This document shows positions 22,601 to 24,081 of a DNA stretch of 24,081 nt, in pieces. Position numbers and translations under genes: made by a program. The stretch is from a virus, in the IMG/VR virus record IMGVR_UViG_3300027754_003212, positions 1 through 24,081 of that record. One strand, written 5' to 3'. The notes below the pieces were generated by a model that was not told the DNA's origin, searched no databases, and saw only the letters and a list, made by a program, of their open reading frames with translations. Position 1 is the first letter of the stretch, and every line of letters begins with the position of its first letter.

Positions 22601-24081
22601 CTAGGAACGTCCTGACTTCCAATGGACGTGCCATAATCTCCACCATAGCCGTATAACGCATTGTTGGTAGAACGTTCGGTGAATTCATACCTGTTGCTCG
22701 CATTCATACCCATGAAAGTCGTAGGAATTCTTCCAGACACTTGGAACCTAGCCGCAGGTGTGGAAACCTTGTCGGTTCCCAAAGACCTAGCCGCTTCAGC
22801 CAACTGTTGCCTAATTACTTTTCTCCTTAATTCGCTAGTAATGGTGTCCTTAACAACAGGCATTACCAAGGTCTTGGTGCCAGACTGAACTTCAACGCCT
22901 TGGCTTGCTGAAAGTGAAGTCAAGGATTCCGAGACATGTGCGGATTTGTTGTTTTCAATCAGTTCGCTTAATGAAATTTCACCTTTAGGCGTCTTAAACC
23001 TTTTTCTCCTCATTTCGCCCTGAGGGTCATACTTTTCAAGTGACTGCCTTTGTTGGGTACCATTTTCATACCTTGTCACGGAAAAGATTCCAATAGGCTG
23101 TGCTAGATTTGGAAAACCTTGATGGAACCCATGGATAGAATCAACAAACCTTTCATAAGGTGCCGTGTTGTAATGTTTAAGCAAAGACGTTCCGTCTCTA
23201 AGTTGTTCTTTGATTCCATCTGGACCTAGGCCCGTGGTGCCCCTGTAAATGTAATCTGGCCCTGCTGGCCCAGTAGTCTCAATGTTCGGAACCATGATTT
23301 CGTCGTGTGCCGATAGGGACGCAAAATATCCATGCCAGAAATCTTTAGTCCTGATTGCATTTGGTAGTGCTGAAGCAAAGGTTTTTGCGTGTGCAATTGG
23401 GGTTCCCCATGTATTAATTCCATCAGTCCCAGTAGTTCCAGTTACGAACAAATGCTCAGAGTTAACGATGCAATGGTCTACTGCTTTCCTGATTCCTAGG
23501 CCATCGGCACCCATGCTAGGAACAAACTGCTTCTTAATGGTGTGCTGGAATTCGGCAGGATTGGCTTCCTGTAGTTCCGCCACCTGATATGCCATAGAGG
23601 CACCAATAGCCGTACTGACGGTCTCGATGTTTTTAATCGAAGACATTTCAAGGGCTAGCCTGTCAATGGTAGTATCTGGAATAGACCTGATGAAATCATC
23701 AAGTGCCCTAGATGCCTCTGGAGAGACCTCAGAGGAATGCTTTTCGTATTCACCACGCATTGCATGTTCTACAACAATAGCGTGAAGTGCAGATGTGAAT
23801 GCCGCTGGAGTGCCAAACCTAGGGTTTCCGTTCGGCCTATCAATGATGCCTCTAGCAAGAATCATCCTTACGAGAGGAGAAGACATGGCACCAATGATGG
23901 AGTTGCCAACTGACACACCGTTCTTATCTCCAAGCACGAATTGATGCGGAACGGTAGGGACTATTTTCCCGATAGGAGAATCTGCGTCACCAAACACCCT
24001 TTTCATTTCTTCTCCACCGATTAGTGTCACCATGTCAGTCAATGACATACCTGCATCACGTGCATGACGGACCGCATGCGT
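16693..24081 (-). CDS. Giant polyvalent-like protein, 5' end outside window
   Basis: At least 2451 residues from ATG 24048, and the frame stays open for the remaining 11 codons to the right edge, so the true start may lie beyond it. Residue numbers here count from that ATG. There are no signal peptide or clear membrane helices. Recognisable spots: HNHPNG at 605-610, resembling the RadC/JAB motif but lacking the later aspartate; a region with HWNSPHG and then FVEELQSDAYQ at 1408-1418, like the EiQSD motif of large phage polyvalent proteins; a Rossmann-like VIYISDQFEG...RLYIMNQ strand pair near 1712-1740. Giant proteins of this kind are usually packaged and ejected with the DNA. It overlaps the holin start by ATGA. 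Arginine is mostly AGG. No catalytic activity can be claimed. Confidence 0.8.
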   Translation of the reverse strand, partial: THAVRHARDAGMSLTDMVTLIGGEEMKRVFGDADSPIGKIVPTVPHQFVLGDKNGVSVGNSIIGAMSSPLVRMILARGIIDRPNGNPRFGTPAAFTSALHAIVVEHAMRGEYEKHSSEVSPEASRALDDFIRSIPDTTIDRLALEMSSIKNIETVSTAIGASMAYQVAELQEANPAEFQHTIKKQFVPSMGADGLGIRKAVDHCIVNSEHLFVTGTTGTDGINTWGTPIAHAKTFASALPNAIRTKDFWHGYFASLSAHDEIMVPNIETTGPAGPDYIYRGTTGLGPDGIKEQLRDGTSLLKHYNTAPYERFVDSIHGFHQGFPNLAQPIGIFSVTRYENGTQQRQSLEKYDPQGEMRRKRFKTPKGEISLSELIENNKSAHVSESLTSLSASQGVEVQSGTKTLVMPVVKDTITSELRRKVIRQQLAEAARSLGTDKVSTPAARFQVSGRIPTTFMGMNASNRYEFTERSTNNALYGYGGDYGTSIGSQDVPRMGVSWKRLSDGRIMLNYTADIDTPMLNEMSQSPRSAKIKIGIPFRKVIGFDAHTGTIIPQSFRRTAELAQKLGQSTAMKKLSAASHIRSLLSFDKEVQRHYGKAVRLIASDVGATEVDLTMHNHPNGELASNSKLAQFLGSSGDFYDPETDSSSHHTPQQINHEKGFELVNDGDHLIHLNNQTNSYTTLILPADSKQEHIQAAIASFHIANGIYAGKGLIGISNDGMDRFRFGKADSVYADRALHLLQNETARTQGEQNLAKSDLGFNISDNASAASSNSNSSGVQNFRDISARNPNFVPDINEASERVLGSDSGYFIPEAERRLQLHGDREAAIRLMFPNREDLTHYAWDKKSGGNNISVVKKSGKNAGYLVGHDVVTDVDSNGIPKTSRKVVPFRTESDANAYVATISQAATEAHIPKSMYGDGSRYHVESLGQTKMLDGELEQVRSVNFSPENTTSVIEPTAMYRVGDIEKPMTKQEALAVQKLLMSNDMVSGKAPERGTVMLSVGGTELGDLERVVRNKMSFGTAGSMYRFSSRAMRALAFGADRNKNFKEAMTGQQMFDLLQLHGVSKHEMRVTGLADMLYRNKDEQMSRLEISQFVAAVYPMFGRHIISKAIGTDPASYHWPVVSSGEWANNQNTMKYLRRISKAEINLKVTIDTGTEGQRQHAMALSDIIRKSFKDALAEGHGLAAAEDIPADMSVADYILKATGSLNKDKEGLKINPSTLELFRQNMVGRSRDESVRQAAEAAGFDVGNLTDGFHDDKSPTGMTLDEQNAFRAKANTYDSSGVAHTGSTPNWGQYASGLGPYQVNVLHGHASDVQAFKRMEEYGTSIRARIAQSTDPKELAKLNKILESVKNVTEVRKALMDQMRSSGHWNSPHGSMQYSHLRTSDGASVFSSNMGTGITDLAESISRGSDVMPINFVEELQSDAYQRSTFGPKTIATTLAGDFKEAEGMSVLPEINALEAKIKIEADRMANVTGSHAKTIRTNRYLGNSVNSAMFEHRFELSSRIVQHLMVEKAKSIIESGVVDEHIKLKLMSIFQEDASRPVSISKAVQERAGLPPKIPTYVLDKSSPYYDSMCRMLGNIYVGGEHGYSTFDGIDRIYGDSNPNVPVPPNSYQNFSVDNISQLKQIIFNEMCRDEELAAALPAMLEASNLDGIIGKHPFDYEALAKRVAVAFEARLSNSKLNGNNRMIASTRAQDLHRMAITSGNEITVAQRVTAKPTVIYISDQFEGLPYEWSLNHDLGAKRLYIMNQSDYQTGIEAGVQFLDSNIPKEATSSMDISAGRSARALSLTPMEAMRIDAMIGQKFGGRTMERVISNYRGNLLGADVPLDIAEQMTYAYREILTGEKPQNDVENMKILLSGNSVGDGHEWRQLRTFDRDYDSDSLSSYRMGLDAPISKAFQSKSMLGRLCESVSDSLITAYASNGAKVRFDELTAQSAELKKKANVPLDPNYTYPNTIPLGEDNAYRSMSINFLVMDALQQGKAGLAWADARHHRTRYTSTNYSASYAKFGNKVGQLGNSSKMTAYLINHCDSLKAHGDFFGKVARGEWAPSHLTQVDHNGARENLIGHYKLAIAEGFADAFKRSDFSEQFESLVKSTGLSYANAFEHASDATTPDNIKAIVRSTGISNSDSYADVERKLSASLVAGSSAVAIPYDKMHGYAVNYGIPKWMAEIQYTGQGLKSILSVSHDAFDVPEAKMEGDSWSLYDKTGKKLEGGITDVRMLQERRAQLSKYLGNVPFVTNFIKQYGPAGGHVKRAHMLVNRVRNAESVGLLSRSPTVMQSEALDTALATTGNIAFNPSINSTIDAGLKEKVFAGGVSPDAPFNQNGSLAADSQKVVSGLGLYDELLHGGFTGHQGESKEVKARLVMALHAMGLRDGASDAEFSAAVAEATNFTSPLLVIKPEFPTQAHVDNMKKLIINGVPLLSVSGFGKETTTKAAVGIMKTYLKPYKSNYRQDDR

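Noticed and set aside
1-24081. CRISPR array, insertion sequence, integrase or toxin-antitoxin module.
   Set aside because: No spaced direct repeats, transposase or recombinase motifs, or paired toxin were found; the RHH genes have no toxin-like partner next to them.
16693-24081. N4-type virion RNA polymerase in the giant protein.
   Set aside because: The expected polymerase motif with spaced R, K and Y-G residues was not seen.

Overview
This is a 24 kb piece of a tailed double-stranded DNA bacteriophage (Caudoviricetes). The large terminase, portal, RusA resolvase, holin and lipoprotein-spanin-like genes, two tRNA genes and tightly overlapping reading frames leave little doubt. A lipobox protein with a long coiled coil next to a holin suggests a Gram-negative (two-membrane) host; the host cannot be named from the sequence. 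The large portal and the very large multidomain protein fit a podovirus-like or unclassified phage.

Layout. (1) 1-6327, minus strand: a packaging and structural operon read right to left: RusA resolvase, a hypothetical protein, small proteins, a repeat-bearing disordered protein, large terminase, a small helix-turn-helix protein, portal, a small protein, and a gene running off the left edge. (2) 6366-6926, plus strand: a small-terminase-like protein facing away from the rest of the packaging operon. (3) 6927-8851: a mixed segment with a PD-(D/E)XK nuclease and an exported lytic transglycosylase on the minus strand, an unknown plus-strand gene, and gaps with inverted repeats. (4) 8852-15601, plus strand: tRNA-Pro, then about 290 nt of apparently structured RNA, then the DNA metabolism operon: microproteins, a bacterial-type histone-fold protein, DUF932 protein, LuxR-type HTH, RecE-like exonuclease, replication initiator, DnaC-like loader, small coiled-coil and ribbon-helix-helix proteins, ERF annealing protein, tRNA-Arg and a strong terminator. 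(5) 15690-24081, minus strand: an ATGA-linked cassette of a giant (>2450 residue) polyvalent-like protein, a holin and a lipoprotein spanin candidate.

How it fits together: the plus block supplies replication (initiator plus helicase loader) and recombination (RecE-like exonuclease, ERF annealase); RusA and the PD-(D/E)XK nuclease would resolve or process the products. The minus blocks package DNA, build the particle and lyse the host. Most plus-strand genes start after an A/C-rich leader ending in ACACAC-ATG instead of a Shine-Dalgarno sequence, often preceded by a small GC hairpin.

The most unusual items are the structured, internally duplicated non-coding region after tRNA-Pro, the 65-residue histone-fold protein, the non-Shine-Dalgarno leader module, and the SSB-like C-terminal tip on the ERF protein.
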